Source of the DNA: CAIWHR01 sp963816925
Lineage (GTDB): Bacteria > Pseudomonadota > Gammaproteobacteria > Burkholderiales > Casimicrobiaceae
NCBI GenBank assembly: GCA_963816925.1
Contig: CAWFMY010000006.1
Span: 1-64,000 of the forward strand
Direction of reading: 5' to 3'
DNA length: 64,000 bases
Below, piece after piece: positions 49,091-56,672 of the stretch. How positions within the stretch are numbered: position 1 is the first letter of the stretch; each line of letters begins with the position of its first letter. Below the pieces are notes generated by a model. The model was not told the origin of the DNA. It made no database searches and saw only the letters and a list, made by a program, of their open reading frames with translations. Both the position numbers and the translations under genes were made by a program.

Positions 49091-49205
49091 GTCGAATTTG
49101 AACCGACAAGCTCAGCGCGAAATGACTGAACTACCCGTCGGGACCACGAGGTCGCATGAACGACTGCGGTTCGCAGCGATCCAAGGCGTTCGAAGACTCG
49201 TCGAC
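49091..49205 (+). other. Gene-less mini cassette
   Basis: A 115-base body between two type B attC sites. A TTG-initiated frame at 49098 runs into the attC but has no ribosome site or motif. I see no gene. Confidence 0.55.
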
Positions 49206-49296
49206 GCCCAGCCTGGCGCTCAACCGGACGGGCCGGTACGCGGCTTAATATTTGCGAGCATCGGCGCGGCCCGGCGGCGAGCTTGAATCGTTAGGT
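49206..49296 (+). repeat. attC site, type B
   Basis: 91 bp, R'' GCCCAGC, R' GTTAGGT; GCTTAATATTTGCGAGCATC inner part. Confidence 0.84.
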
Positions 49297-49305
49297 GGCA
49301 TCCTC

Positions 49306-49770
49306 ATGCCCACTTCCGTCGCCGACATTTTCAACTATCGCCAGGCTGCGCCTGACTTGGCGACGTCGGGGCAGCCCCGCGAAGATCAGCTTCAGGCTAT
49401 CGCAAATGCCGGGTATGAAGCCATCGTCAACTTGGCGCTTCATGATGACCCACGGTATTCGCTTGAGGACGAAGGATCCTCGGTGAAGGCGCTGGGGCTC
49501 CAATATATTCACATACCCGTCCAGTTCAATGCTCCGAGCGAGAGTGATTTGGCCGAGTTCTTCGAGGCGATGGAACATTGCAGGGGGCTTCGGCTTTGGG
49601 TGCACTGCGCCGCAAACATGCGGGTCACGGCGTTTCTCGGCCTCTACTGGCGCATCCACGAGGGCTGGCCCGAAGATCGCGCGTTTGCCCTGCTTCGCGA
49701 AATTTGGCAACCTGACGCCCTGTGGGCTGAGTTCATCCGCGCACAACTGGTCAAAGCAAATGCCGCCTAA
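49306..49770 (+). CDS. Protein-tyrosine-phosphatase-fold protein with shortened P-loop
   Basis: A 154-residue protein. YRQAAPDLATSGQPREDQLQAIANAGYEAIVNLAL is typical of the dual-specificity-phosphatase-like group. The active-site loop reads VHCAANMR (C101, R106), C-x4-R instead of the canonical C-x5-R. Relatives with this variant exist, and catalytic activity is uncertain. The stop TAA is in R''. Confidence 0.78.
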   Translation: MPTSVADIFNYRQAAPDLATSGQPREDQLQAIANAGYEAIVNLALHDDPRYSLEDEGSSVKALGLQYIHIPVQFNAPSESDLAEFFEAMEHCRGLRLWVHCAANMRVTAFLGLYWRIHEGWPEDRAFALLREIWQPDALWAEFIRAQLVKANAA

Positions 49771-49845
49771 CCGCTTGGTCAACACCGACCGTCACCGGCG
49801 CGCCATCGGCCGCGCCTGGCGGCCGGTTATCTTGGTTCGTTAGGC
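49765..49845 (+). repeat. attC site
   Basis: 81 bp, diverged type A (CTTGGTCAACACCGACCGTC), consensus R'' and R'. Confidence 0.9.
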
Positions 49846-49861
49846 CGCACCAAGGGCGCCG

Positions 49862-50435
49862 GTGTCACTCGTTTATCGATTCCTCTTCCCCGCCCTGTGG
49901 CTTTCGTGGGCGGCGTATTGGTGGCTGGCTTCTCGCGGCGCCAAACCCGCTGAGCGTCGAGAGCCCCTGGGCTCGCGGCTATTGCATGTGCTGCCACTGT
50001 CGTTGGCCTTCTGGCTCCTTTGGGCAACAAAGGCCCCGGGCACATTTCTCAACGAGAGGCTGTTCCCATGGGCGCCCTGGGAGTTCTGGATGGGCGGGAT
50101 CGTTACCGCGGCGGGAATCCTGTTCACGGTCTGGGCGCGCGTACACCTCGGGGGCAACTGGAGCGGCATCGTCACCATCAAGCAGGATCATGAACTGATC
50201 GCTGACGGCCCCTACGCCATCGTCCGTCATCCCATTTATACGGGGCTGCTGGTTGCCTTCATCGGCTCAGCCATGGCCGGCGGAGAATGGCGCGGGGTAC
50301 TCGCCGCGCTGATCGCCTGGTGGGCACTTGTGGCGCAAGCTTCGACTGGAGGAGCGTTGGATGGCTGAGCGCTTCGGACAGCGATACGAAGCCTACTGTC
50401 GGCGCGTACCCGCACTTGTGCCGTTCTGGAAGTGA
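49862..50435 (+). pseudogene. Isoprenylcysteine carboxyl methyltransferase family protein, C-terminal frameshift
   Basis: From GTG 49862 the frame encodes four helices, then GPYAIVRHPIYTGLL, the ICMT/PEMT catalytic motif. After WWALVAQ (about 50335) it is out of frame. One base over, the sequence continues as WRKLRLEERWMAERFGQRYEAYCRRVPALV and ends PFWK at 50435, exactly as in intact relatives. The in-frame product stops at 50368. Decayed gene or sequencing error. Confidence 0.82.
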
Positions 50436-50504
50436 GCCGAAAGGGTTCCCGGTGCCTCCACGATCCATGGCTATTCGACTCAACCGCGTCAGTCGACCGT
50501 GGCC

Positions 50505-50580
50505 TTCCAACCCGTCGCTCAACGCGGAAGCACCGCATGCGGCGCCTCGCGCCTGCGGCGATTACCTTGATTCGTGAGGC
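50505..50580 (+). repeat. attC site, degenerate
   Basis: 76 bp, R'' TTCCAAC, R' GTGAGGC; CGCTCAACGCGGAAG arm retained. Confidence 0.75.
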
Positions 50581-50614
50581 CACACAATCAGTCCTCTGAT
50601 GGAGAATCGCATCG

Positions 50615-51283
50615 ATGATCACCGTTTTCGGCGAAGGGAGAGGATTCCGGGTCGTCTGGCTGCTGGAAGAGATGCGACTCGCGTACAAGTTGAGGCCGGT
50701 GGACCTGCTGGTTGGAGTCGAGAACGATGCGGAGTTTCTGGCCATCAACCCTGCCGGCTTCATCCCCGCCATCCAGGATGGCGACGTCACGATGGTCGAG
50801 TCGATCGCGATCATGGAGTACTTGATGGCCCGCTACGGACCGACGCCCCTTGCGCCGGCCCCGCACGATCCCGCTTTCCCCGCGTACCAGCAGTTCCTTC
50901 ATCTCGGGGAAGCCGGCCTCGCCGCCTCCATTTACTTCGTTAACGTCAGCCGCAATCTCGCTCCCGAGGCCCAGCGGCAGAATTGGGGCGCCCGCAAGGC
51001 GCTGGAAGTATTCAACAGCCGGCTGGGATTAGTGACCCGGCAACTCGCGCGCTCGCCCTATCTTGCGGGTGACGCATTCACGGCAGCCGACATTTCCGTG
51101 ACCTACGCTCTGGAGTTGGCGCAAAGAGGAGGCAGCGTCACCCTCGGCGAGGCAGAGCAGGCGTACGTGGCCCGCACCAGCAGGCGCGAAGCTTACAAGC
51201 GGGCGATGAATACATGTCACGCCACGAGGGCGTGGGCCCTCGAGGCGGCTAGTCGCGGGCACTCCCGACCCCGTGAGGCCTGA
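50615..51283 (+). CDS. Glutathione S-transferase family protein
   Basis: A 222-residue protein: thioredoxin-like N-domain ITVFGEGRGFRVVWLLEEM (catalytic residue of the GST N-terminus probably in the GRGFR loop), INPAGFIPAIQDGDVTMVESIAIMEYL with the glutathione-binding P-x-I and E-S, then an all-helical C-domain with YLAGDAFTAADISV. Cytosolic detoxification enzyme by family. The stop TGA is inside R'' (GCCTGAC). Confidence 0.9.
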   Translation: MITVFGEGRGFRVVWLLEEMRLAYKLRPVDLLVGVENDAEFLAINPAGFIPAIQDGDVTMVESIAIMEYLMARYGPTPLAPAPHDPAFPAYQQFLHLGEAGLAASIYFVNVSRNLAPEAQRQNWGARKALEVFNSRLGLVTRQLARSPYLAGDAFTAADISVTYALELAQRGGSVTLGEAEQAYVARTSRREAYKRAMNTCHATRAWALEAASRGHSRPREA

Positions 51284-51340
51284 CCCTCGCTCGAGCGGAG
51301 CGCCAACGGTGGGGCCCACCGGTTGGCTCAATCGTCAGGC
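51278..51340 (+). repeat. attC site, short, related to 11297
   Basis: 63 bp, R'' GCCTGAC, R' GTCAGGC, inner GCTCGAGCGGAGCGCCAACG. Confidence 0.82.
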
Positions 51341-51361
51341 GCCGCGCACCCCAGAGGACCC

Positions 51362-51787
51362 ATGACCATCGACGAATTCATGCGCGGGTACAAGGCAGCA
51401 TGGGAGCAACGCGATCCATCCATGTTTGCTGCCCTATTCAATGCGGACGGCGAATACCACAACACCCCGTTCGCCGTTCAGCGTGGCCATGCGCAGCTCG
51501 CCGAGTATTGGCATCGCGTACGGCTCCAGGAAGACGTGAGCGTCAGCTATGAGATCCTGATGGCCAATCCCACGAGTGGTCTTGCCCATTGGCACGTTAC
51601 TTACCAGGTTGCGTCCGAGGAACTCTTCCAAATCTGGGCCAAGTCCACCGGCACAAACCTTGTCGCACGAAAGGCGGGCGACCCGCTACCTCGCATGGTC
51701 CTCGACGGCGTGCTGAAAGCCGAGTTCGAGGGCGATGCGTGCAAGAAGTGCCAACTCTGGTGGCATAGCATGCCGCAGACATCGTGA
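51362..51787 (+). CDS. NTF2-like (SnoaL) protein
   Basis: A 141-residue protein from ATG 51362 with GAGG upstream: TIDEFMRGYKAAWEQRDPSMFAALFNADGEYHNTPFAVQRG is a standard SnoaL/NTF2 start, followed by LAHWHVTYQVAS and ending with a cysteine pair KKCQLWWHSMP. Substrate unknown. No attC is recognisable after it. Confidence 0.82.
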   Translation: MTIDEFMRGYKAAWEQRDPSMFAALFNADGEYHNTPFAVQRGHAQLAEYWHRVRLQEDVSVSYEILMANPTSGLAHWHVTYQVASEELFQIWAKSTGTNLVARKAGDPLPRMVLDGVLKAEFEGDACKKCQLWWHSMPQTS

Positions 51788-51877
51788 GCACCATCCTATT
51801 ACCGCTATCATTGCGGCGTCTCGACCTGCACGGCAAATAGCAGAGCAGTGCTCGGCCACCTATCGCATCGCCCGCTC

Positions 51878-52282
51878 ATGATCAAACGCGTCGGCGCTAC
51901 CGAGATCAAGTCGAAGCATCGGTTATCCTGCCATTGTGGCGCGGTAGTCCTTGAACTCGATTTGCCGGATGGCATCGTCAATCCTCGCCGGTGCGATTGC
52001 TCTTTGTGCCGCCGCCGGGGGGCGATCGTCGCTTCAGTGCCATTGGCGGGCATTCGCATCGTCCAGGGCGCCGAATCACTCACGCTCTACCAGTTCAATA
52101 CCCGTACTGCGAAGCATTATTTCTGTTCCCAATGCGGCATTTATACGCACCATCAGAGACGCTCCGTTCCGACTGAGTACGGCTATAACGTCGCGTGCCT
52201 GGAAGGCGTCAATCCTTTCGATCTCGGACCGGTTCGAACGCTCGATGGAATCAATCACCCTGCTGATCGGGCAAAGAGATAA
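51878..52282 (+). CDS. GFA family protein, copy 1
   Basis: A 134-residue protein (ATG 51878 preferred; GTG 51848 upstream). Zinc ligands of the glutathione-dependent formaldehyde-activating (CENP-V/GFA) fold: SCHCGAVVLELDLP, RRCDCSLCRRRGAIVASV and YFCSQCGIYTHHQ. Established knowledge: the family binds two zinc ions; many members are not proven formaldehyde enzymes. Complete. Confidence 0.88.
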   Translation: MIKRVGATEIKSKHRLSCHCGAVVLELDLPDGIVNPRRCDCSLCRRRGAIVASVPLAGIRIVQGAESLTLYQFNTRTAKHYFCSQCGIYTHHQRRSVPTEYGYNVACLEGVNPFDLGPVRTLDGINHPADRAKR

Positions 52283-52309
52283 CGGTGCCGCTTCCGCGAC
52301 TTCGGGGCA

Positions 52310-52392
52310 CCAACCGCTCGGTCGATACCAGCGCCCCAGCGTGCGCGACCTTGCCTGCGCGGGGCGTCGCAGATTATCTTGATTGATCAGGC
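52310..52392 (+). repeat. attC site, degenerate
   Basis: 83 bp, R'' CACCAAC, R' ATCAGGC; arms CGCTCGGTCGATACCAGCG and GATTATCTTGATTG. Confidence 0.65.
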
Positions 52393-52407
52393 CTCAAGGA
52401 GCACCTC

Positions 52408-52868
52408 ATGCGAGCGCTTGAACTGAAGCTTCCGCCGCCCGCTCTGGCGCTGCTTATCGCGGTCGCGATGTGGGGCGTCTCTTTGGCGACATCGCGATTT
52501 GAGATATCCGCGACGCTTCGGTTCGCCGCGGTGGTCTCATTTGCGATTGTCGGATTCGGGTTTGCCATCTCTGGCGTCCTCGCTATACGCCGTGCACGTA
52601 CGACAATTAGCCCCATCAAACCTGAAGCCGCCACATCCCTCGTGACTTCCGGTGTCTATCGTTTTACGCGCAACCCCATGTATCTCGGGCTCTGCTTTGT
52701 GCTTCTTGCGTGGGCCGTGTTCCTGTCGTCGGCTTGGGCTTTCCTGGGGCCTGGGGCATTCGTTCTCTACATCAATCGGTTCCAGATCGCGCCGGAGGAA
52801 AATGCGCTTTCGAAGCTCTTTGGGCCAGCATTCGCAAGTACCAATCCAAAGTCCGCAGGTGGTTATGA
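52408..52868 (+). pseudogene. Isoprenylcysteine methyltransferase-like protein, C-terminal frameshift
   Basis: ATG 52408; three to four helices, then SGVYRFTRNPMYLGLCFVLLAW, the ICMT/PEMT motif. After EENALSKLFGPAF the frame gives ASTNPKSAGGYES (stop 52875), whereas one base out it reads KYQSKVRRWL and stops at 52868, the ending expected for the family. A small shift has thus replaced the last dozen residues, the same region hit in the paralogue at 49862. Confidence 0.8.
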
Positions 52869-52869
52869 G

Positions 52870-52937
52870 TCCTGACCCGGCGCTCGACCCGGACGCATCG
52901 CCTACGGCGCGTCGTCGACTGCCGTGAATCGCCAGGC
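52870..52937 (+). repeat. attC site, degenerate
   Basis: 68 bp, R'' TCCTGAC (six of seven complementary to the cassette's own TCAGGC), R' GCCAGGC. Confidence 0.68.
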
Positions 52938-52945
52938 GCCACGCA

Positions 52946-53185
52946 ATGCAATCGCCACCGATCCTCGATTCCGTTCTGACGTGCCCCAATTGTGGGCACT
53001 CGGCAGCTGAAATCATGCCGACCGATGCCTGTGTCTATTTCTACGAGTGTACAAATTGCCGTGCCCTGCTTAGGCCAACGGCAGGTGATTGCTGCGTGTT
53101 TTGTTCGTATGGCTCGGTCAAATGCCCGCCGATCCAGCAATCGAGCGGATGTTGCGCTGACTCCAACAAGGCCGCCACATCCTGA
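52946..53185 (+). CDS. GDCCVxC-type cysteine-rich protein
   Basis: A 79-residue protein: LTCPNCGHSAAEIMPTDACVYFYECTNC is a treble zinc-ribbon start, followed by the hallmark GDCCVFCSYGSVKCPPIQ. This family is often found near mercury or heavy-metal genes, but its role is unproven. It is followed after four bases by a small membrane protein gene, so this cassette has two genes. Confidence 0.82.
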   Translation: MQSPPILDSVLTCPNCGHSAAEIMPTDACVYFYECTNCRALLRPTAGDCCVFCSYGSVKCPPIQQSSGCCADSNKAATS

Positions 53186-53189
53186 GGCA

Positions 53190-53420
53190 ATGGTGAAGCG
53201 CTTTGGTTATGGCCTGCTGTTTGCAATCGTCGGCTTGGTCGTCGCCGCGGTGGCGGGGTATTTCCTGATTCTCTGGTTCTCCTCCAATACCCACGACCGC
53301 TCGGTCGAGGCGTCGATGACCGGCATATTCGTCTGCGGGCCGATTGGTGCGGTGTTGGGTTTCGTGGCCGGATTCATCTTCGGCGGCCGTCGCTCGGCCA
53401 AGCCAAATGAGCATGCGTAG
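53190..53420 (+). CDS. Small two-helix membrane protein
   Basis: A 76-residue protein with helices YGLLFAIVGLVVAAVAGYFLILWF and GIFVCGPIGAVLGFVAGFIFG and a polar tail. ATG 53190 is five bases after the previous stop, with GAGG between, so the pair is probably co-translated. Function unknown. Confidence 0.68.
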   Translation: MVKRFGYGLLFAIVGLVVAAVAGYFLILWFSSNTHDRSVEASMTGIFVCGPIGAVLGFVAGFIFGGRRSAKPNEHA

Positions 53421-53444
53421 GTTGCTCTTCATGATGCATTGGGG

Positions 53445-53500
53445 GCTCAACCCGGCGATCAATACGCGCCCTGCCTGCGGTGCGCCAAGCCGTATTGACT
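53445..53500 (+). repeat. attC remnant
   Basis: GCTCAACCCGGCGATCAATACGC resembles the left end of a type A site; the right end has no clear R' box. Confidence 0.45.
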
Positions 53501-53514
53501 GAATGGAGACCCAC

Positions 53515-54024
53515 GTGACGCCACCCATCATGAACCTGGACGACGTTGTGTTCGATGACATTGAGGAAAACGGGATCTACACGTCAAGTCGTGGCCAGAT
53601 CAGCGATCGCATTGGAGCCAAGAAGCTCGGCTACAACCTGACGGTTCTCCCGCCAGGAAAGGTGCAGTGTCCATTCCACAACCACCATGGCGAGGAAGAG
53701 ATGTTCCTCATCCTCGAGGGCGAAGGCGAGTTGAGGTTCGGCGACAACCGTTACCCGATCCGAAAGCACGACGTAATTGCCTGTCCACCCGGCGGTCCGG
53801 AAGTGGCGCACCAGATCATCAACACCGGCACCACGACCATGCGCTACCTGGCGCTCTCGTCGCTTGTCGACGTCGAGGCATGCGAATACCCGGACTCTCA
53901 GAAGGTGCTCGTTGTGGCGGGCCTTCGCGGCGCAAGAGACCTCCGGAAGATGTTTCGCTCCGAGAACACGGTCGACTACTACGACCGCGAGATTCCCGCC
54001 GGGGACGCGACCCATGACGGCTAG
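53515..54024 (+). CDS. Cupin domain protein
   Basis: About 169 residues from GTG 53515, placed nine bases after GGAG; an ATG at 53503 would add four. The cupin core is LPPGKVQCPFHNHHGEEEMFLILEGEGELRFGD (two histidines and glutamate as metal ligands), then CPPGGPEVAHQIINTG with the last histidine. Single-domain cupins include isomerases and dioxygenases; no specific activity can be given. Confidence 0.85.
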   Translation: MTPPIMNLDDVVFDDIEENGIYTSSRGQISDRIGAKKLGYNLTVLPPGKVQCPFHNHHGEEEMFLILEGEGELRFGDNRYPIRKHDVIACPPGGPEVAHQIINTGTTTMRYLALSSLVDVEACEYPDSQKVLVVAGLRGARDLRKMFRSENTVDYYDREIPAGDATHDG

Positions 54025-54102
54025 CGCGGCGGTCGACACTGACGACCCGTGGGCGGGGCTTCGCCCGCGCCACGGGTCGTCGGTTAACTTGATTCGTCAG
54101 GC
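54019..54102 (+). repeat. attC site with R'' GGCTAGC
   Basis: 84 bp, type A arms preserved (GCGGTCGACACTGACGACC), R' GTCAGGC. Confidence 0.82.
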
Positions 54103-54142
54103 CGCATTCCAGCGCCCTTCGATTGACACGCCCGTTGCCGAC

Positions 54143-54430
54143 TCAGCTGTGCTTGATCCGCTGGCGCGCCGTGACGTGTCGCGTTTCGACCGTGGTCTTG
54201 TTCACGCAGTTGCTGCAGGTCGCCGCCTTGTTCGTTTCGTTCTTCGGCACACGCGCCGATGAAAGCGTGGCGCCGTCGGACGGAGCGGCGCTGGCGACAG
54301 CAACAGCGTCGTTACATTGGTTCCCGGTGGCATCCATACCGCCATTTACGCCCCCTGAGCAGTCGTGCGCGTGGGCTGATATGGAGAAAAACATTGCAGC
54401 GACAAATGGCACCAAAAGTCTCGCGTTCAT
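54143..54430 (-). CDS. Secreted protein on the opposite strand
   Basis: A 95-residue protein on the minus strand, the only convincing gene in that orientation. AAAGGAGA lies 8 bases before its ATG (at 54430). A signal peptide (MNARLLVPFVAAMFFSISAHA) is followed by HDCSGGVNGGMDATGNQCN, a start found in small secreted proteins of beta-proteobacteria. C-terminal part has a CSNC pair. It lies between a decayed attC on one side and a VOC gene on the other. Confidence 0.75.
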   Translation of the reverse strand: MNARLLVPFVAAMFFSISAHAHDCSGGVNGGMDATGNQCNDAVAVASAAPSDGATLSSARVPKNETNKAATCSNCVNKTTVETRHVTARQRIKHS

Positions 54431-54639
54431 TTGAGCATCTCCTTTCCAGTTGGCCTGGCCAGCTTCGCCGGACCCATGCACGCGTCTTGCGTACACGATT
54501 CAAACGATGCTCCCGAACTATCGACGCGTCGAGGCGAATATTCCCGATCAGCGGGGCCGAACTTGGTGAATATTCACCCGTCGATGGGTGTGCGAGGGTT
54601 CCCTTGCCACCGCGTGCGAGGGTTGCTGAAGGAATACGA

Positions 54640-54676
54640 ATATCATCGGGTCGCTTTCGGGTTAATTCGCCAAGCC
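54640..54676 (+). repeat. attC right-arm remnant
   Basis: GGGTCGCTTTCGGGTTAATTCGCCAAGCC lines up with the type A right arm and a degraded R'. The left arm cannot be traced. Confidence 0.4.
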
Positions 54677-54689
54677 GCAGGAGGAACCC

Positions 54690-55079
54690 ATGAGGCGCAC
54701 GTGGACGATCATAGGCGTCGGCGATGTCGCCGGCAGCTTCAAGTGGTATCAATCGCTGCTTGGCATACCGGAGACGACTCCGGCGCATGAGTTTTTCGGT
54801 CAGATCCTCGACTCGGATGGAACGGTCCTGCTCTGCCTTCACGAGTGGGGTGCGCATGATCATCCCTCCTTGACGAGCCCCGATCGGGCGCAACCCGGGA
54901 ACGGCCTGCTTTTGTTCTTTCGTGTCGATGATTTCGACAAGGCGCTGCCAAGGGCGCGCGCGCTCGTCGCCCGAATCGAGGAAGAGCCCCACCTGAATCC
55001 GAGCACGGGAACCATGGAGTTCTCGCTGCGAGATCCGGATGGGTATTACGTCACGATTAGCGCACTCTCCGCAGCCTGA
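54690..55079 (+). CDS. VOC (glyoxalase-fold) protein
   Basis: A 129-residue protein: WTIIGVGDVAGSFKWYQSLLGIPETTP, DSDGTVLLCLHEWG, and MEFSLRDPDGYYVTISAL give the paired VOC modules with H and E metal-ligand candidates. ATG 54690 follows AGGAGG. Substrate unknown. The stop TGA lies in a GCCTGAC box whose attC is decayed. Confidence 0.87.
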   Translation: MRRTWTIIGVGDVAGSFKWYQSLLGIPETTPAHEFFGQILDSDGTVLLCLHEWGAHDHPSLTSPDRAQPGNGLLLFFRVDDFDKALPRARALVARIEEEPHLNPSTGTMEFSLRDPDGYYVTISALSAA

Positions 55080-55080
55080 C
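55074..55080 (+). repeat. attC R'' remnant
   Basis: GCCTGAC followed by ATGGCGTTCAGTCGGACG, a faint left arm; no R' can be identified downstream. Confidence 0.45.
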
Positions 55081-55184
55081 ATGGCGTTCAGTCGGACGCA
55101 CCGTGCACGGCGCACCACGCCGGCGTCGAGTCGCCGGGAACTGGCACCTATACTTGACTACGTAGTGCCTGGATAGGAGGCTGC

Positions 55185-55592
55185 ATGCGACCCATACCCG
55201 TCGGCGCCCAGGGCTCGTTCACGATGGTCGTCTCGCCTGAGCACCTCGCCAATCGATTCAAGGACGCGACGCTTCCGGCGGTGCTATCGACTCCGGTCAT
55301 GATCATGGCGATGGAGAATGCCGCGCTGGAGGCGATCAAACCTTTTTTCGAGGACGGTGAAACCGCCGTGGGCACGCGCGTCGACGTCAGCCATCTCGCG
55401 GCCACGCCGGTCGGCCGCCGGATCGTCGCGACCGCGGACGTCACCGGGACCAAAGACCGCCACGTGGAATTCCGCGTCAAGGCGACGGACGGGGCCGAAG
55501 AAATTGGCCGCGGAACGCATGCACGCCTTGTAATCGACCTCGCCAAATTCTCCGAGCGCGTCGCCGCAAAGTTCGCCAAACGCACCGACTGA
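55185..55592 (+). CDS. Thioesterase (FlK/fluoroacetyl-CoA-type hotdog) protein
   Basis: A 135-residue hotdog-fold protein: FTMVVSPEHLANRFKDATLPAVLSTPVMIMAMENAALEAIKPFF, GTRVDVSHLAATPVG and EFRVKATDGAEEIGRGTHARLVI. This matches the small thioesterase family related to fluoroacetyl-CoA thioesterase. Substrate unknown. AGGAGG sits upstream of ATG 55185. GC content resembles chromosomal rather than cassette genes. Confidence 0.87.
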   Translation: MRPIPVGAQGSFTMVVSPEHLANRFKDATLPAVLSTPVMIMAMENAALEAIKPFFEDGETAVGTRVDVSHLAATPVGRRIVATADVTGTKDRHVEFRVKATDGAEEIGRGTHARLVIDLAKFSERVAAKFAKRTD

Positions 55593-55594
55593 GC

Positions 55595-55685
55595 GCCTCA
55601 CGCGGTGAAGCGTCGCTTCGCCATGCATCATCGGAGCTTCGAATGACATCGCCCGAAGTTGCAACCCATCCTGTTGGTGTTAGGC
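55595..55685 (+). repeat. attC site, heavily diverged
   Basis: 91 bp candidate with R'' GCCTCAC and a perfect R' GTTAGGC (55679-55685); the arms in between are hard to align. The following gene's R'' GCCTAAC supports it as a boundary. Confidence 0.55.
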
Positions 55686-55700
55686 TGTAGCGGATTTGCC

Positions 55701-56147
55701 ATGCGCCTGTGGACACTTCATCCCCGGTATCTCGACCCGCAGGGTCTCGTTGCCCTTTGGCGCGAGTCGCTTCTCGCGCGGGAGGTGCTTCGCGGTCACA
55801 CCAAAGGCTATCGTCAGCATCCACAGTTGCTGCGATTCCGGTCGTGTGCATCGCCTCGCGTCGCGATCAACTGCTACATCGCCGTCGTGTTTGCGGAGGC
55901 CCAGTCGCGAGGCTACCGCTTCGACCGCTCCAAGCTGGGCCGTGCCGCTCGAGTGCCGCGCATCGCCACCACCGACGGCCAGTTGCAATACGAATGGAGT
56001 TGGCTTCTGCACAAGCTGCGGCGGCGAAGCCCGCTCGTCTATCGTCGCCACGTTGAAGTTTCGGCACCTGCGGTGCATCCTCTTTTTCGCGTCGTGTCGG
56101 GTCCAATCGCGGAATGGGAGCGTGTACAAATCAAGCCTGCAGCCTAA
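55701..56147 (+). CDS. Pyrimidine-dimer DNA glycosylase-like protein (PF03013)
   Basis: A 148-residue protein opening MRLWTLHPRYLDPQGLVALWRESLLAREVLRGHTKGY, the start typical of the pyrimidine-dimer DNA glycosylase (endonuclease V) family, then HPQLLRFRSC, AINCYIAVVFAEAQSRGYRFD. Such enzymes nick DNA at UV dimers; activity of these bacterial members is mostly inferred. The TAA is in GCCTAAC. Confidence 0.85.
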   Translation: MRLWTLHPRYLDPQGLVALWRESLLAREVLRGHTKGYRQHPQLLRFRSCASPRVAINCYIAVVFAEAQSRGYRFDRSKLGRAARVPRIATTDGQLQYEWSWLLHKLRRRSPLVYRRHVEVSAPAVHPLFRVVSGPIAEWERVQIKPAA

Positions 56148-56148
56148 C
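56142..56148 (+). repeat. Solo attC R'' box
   Basis: GCCTAAC matching the cassette's TTAGGC, followed by CGGGCGCGCATGCCGGCGG and then the next gene; no right half. Confidence 0.5.
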
Positions 56149-56187
56149 CGGGCGCGCATGCCGGCGGGATCGGACGAGGAGCGTGAA

Positions 56188-56574
56188 ATGAAGACCGGTT
56201 CGTGCCTTTGCGGAGCGGTTCGATTCAAGGTCAACTGTGCGCTGAAAGCACCCGATGCATGCCACTGCGTGCAATGTCGCAAGAGTTCCGGTCACTACCT
56301 GGTAGGAACGGATGTGCCGAGGAAATTCGTGGAGATCTCGGGAACGGAGAACATCACATGGTTTCACTCTTCCGCGAGCGTGAGGCGTGGGTTCTGTTCA
56401 ACCTGTGGATCCCGCCTGTTCTTCGATCCGCCCGCGAAAGACTGGATCGGAATCGCCATGGGGGCGTTCGACCTGCCCACCGAAACGCACATCGAGTTGC
56501 ACATCTTCGTCGGCGAGAAAGGCGACTATTATGAGATCGGCGACGGGCTTCCGCAGCATCAGCGGATTCCGTAG
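56188..56574 (+). CDS. GFA family protein, copy 2
   Basis: A 128-residue protein from ATG 56188 with GAGGAG upstream. Zinc motifs GSCLCGAVRFKV, CHCVQCRKSSGHY and GFCSTCGSRLFF. Ends with FVGEKGDYYEIGDGLPQ, as in typical family members. Probably zinc-binding; substrate unknown. Confidence 0.9.
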   Translation: MKTGSCLCGAVRFKVNCALKAPDACHCVQCRKSSGHYLVGTDVPRKFVEISGTENITWFHSSASVRRGFCSTCGSRLFFDPPAKDWIGIAMGAFDLPTETHIELHIFVGEKGDYYEIGDGLPQHQRIP

Positions 56575-56672
56575 CTATTGCTGGGATGGGGCCGGTTCAC
56601 TTGAACGCGCCCCGATCTCCTGGGGGTAGACTGGCACGGTCGCCTGTCCTTGCGACTTGTGAAGGGAGCCGC

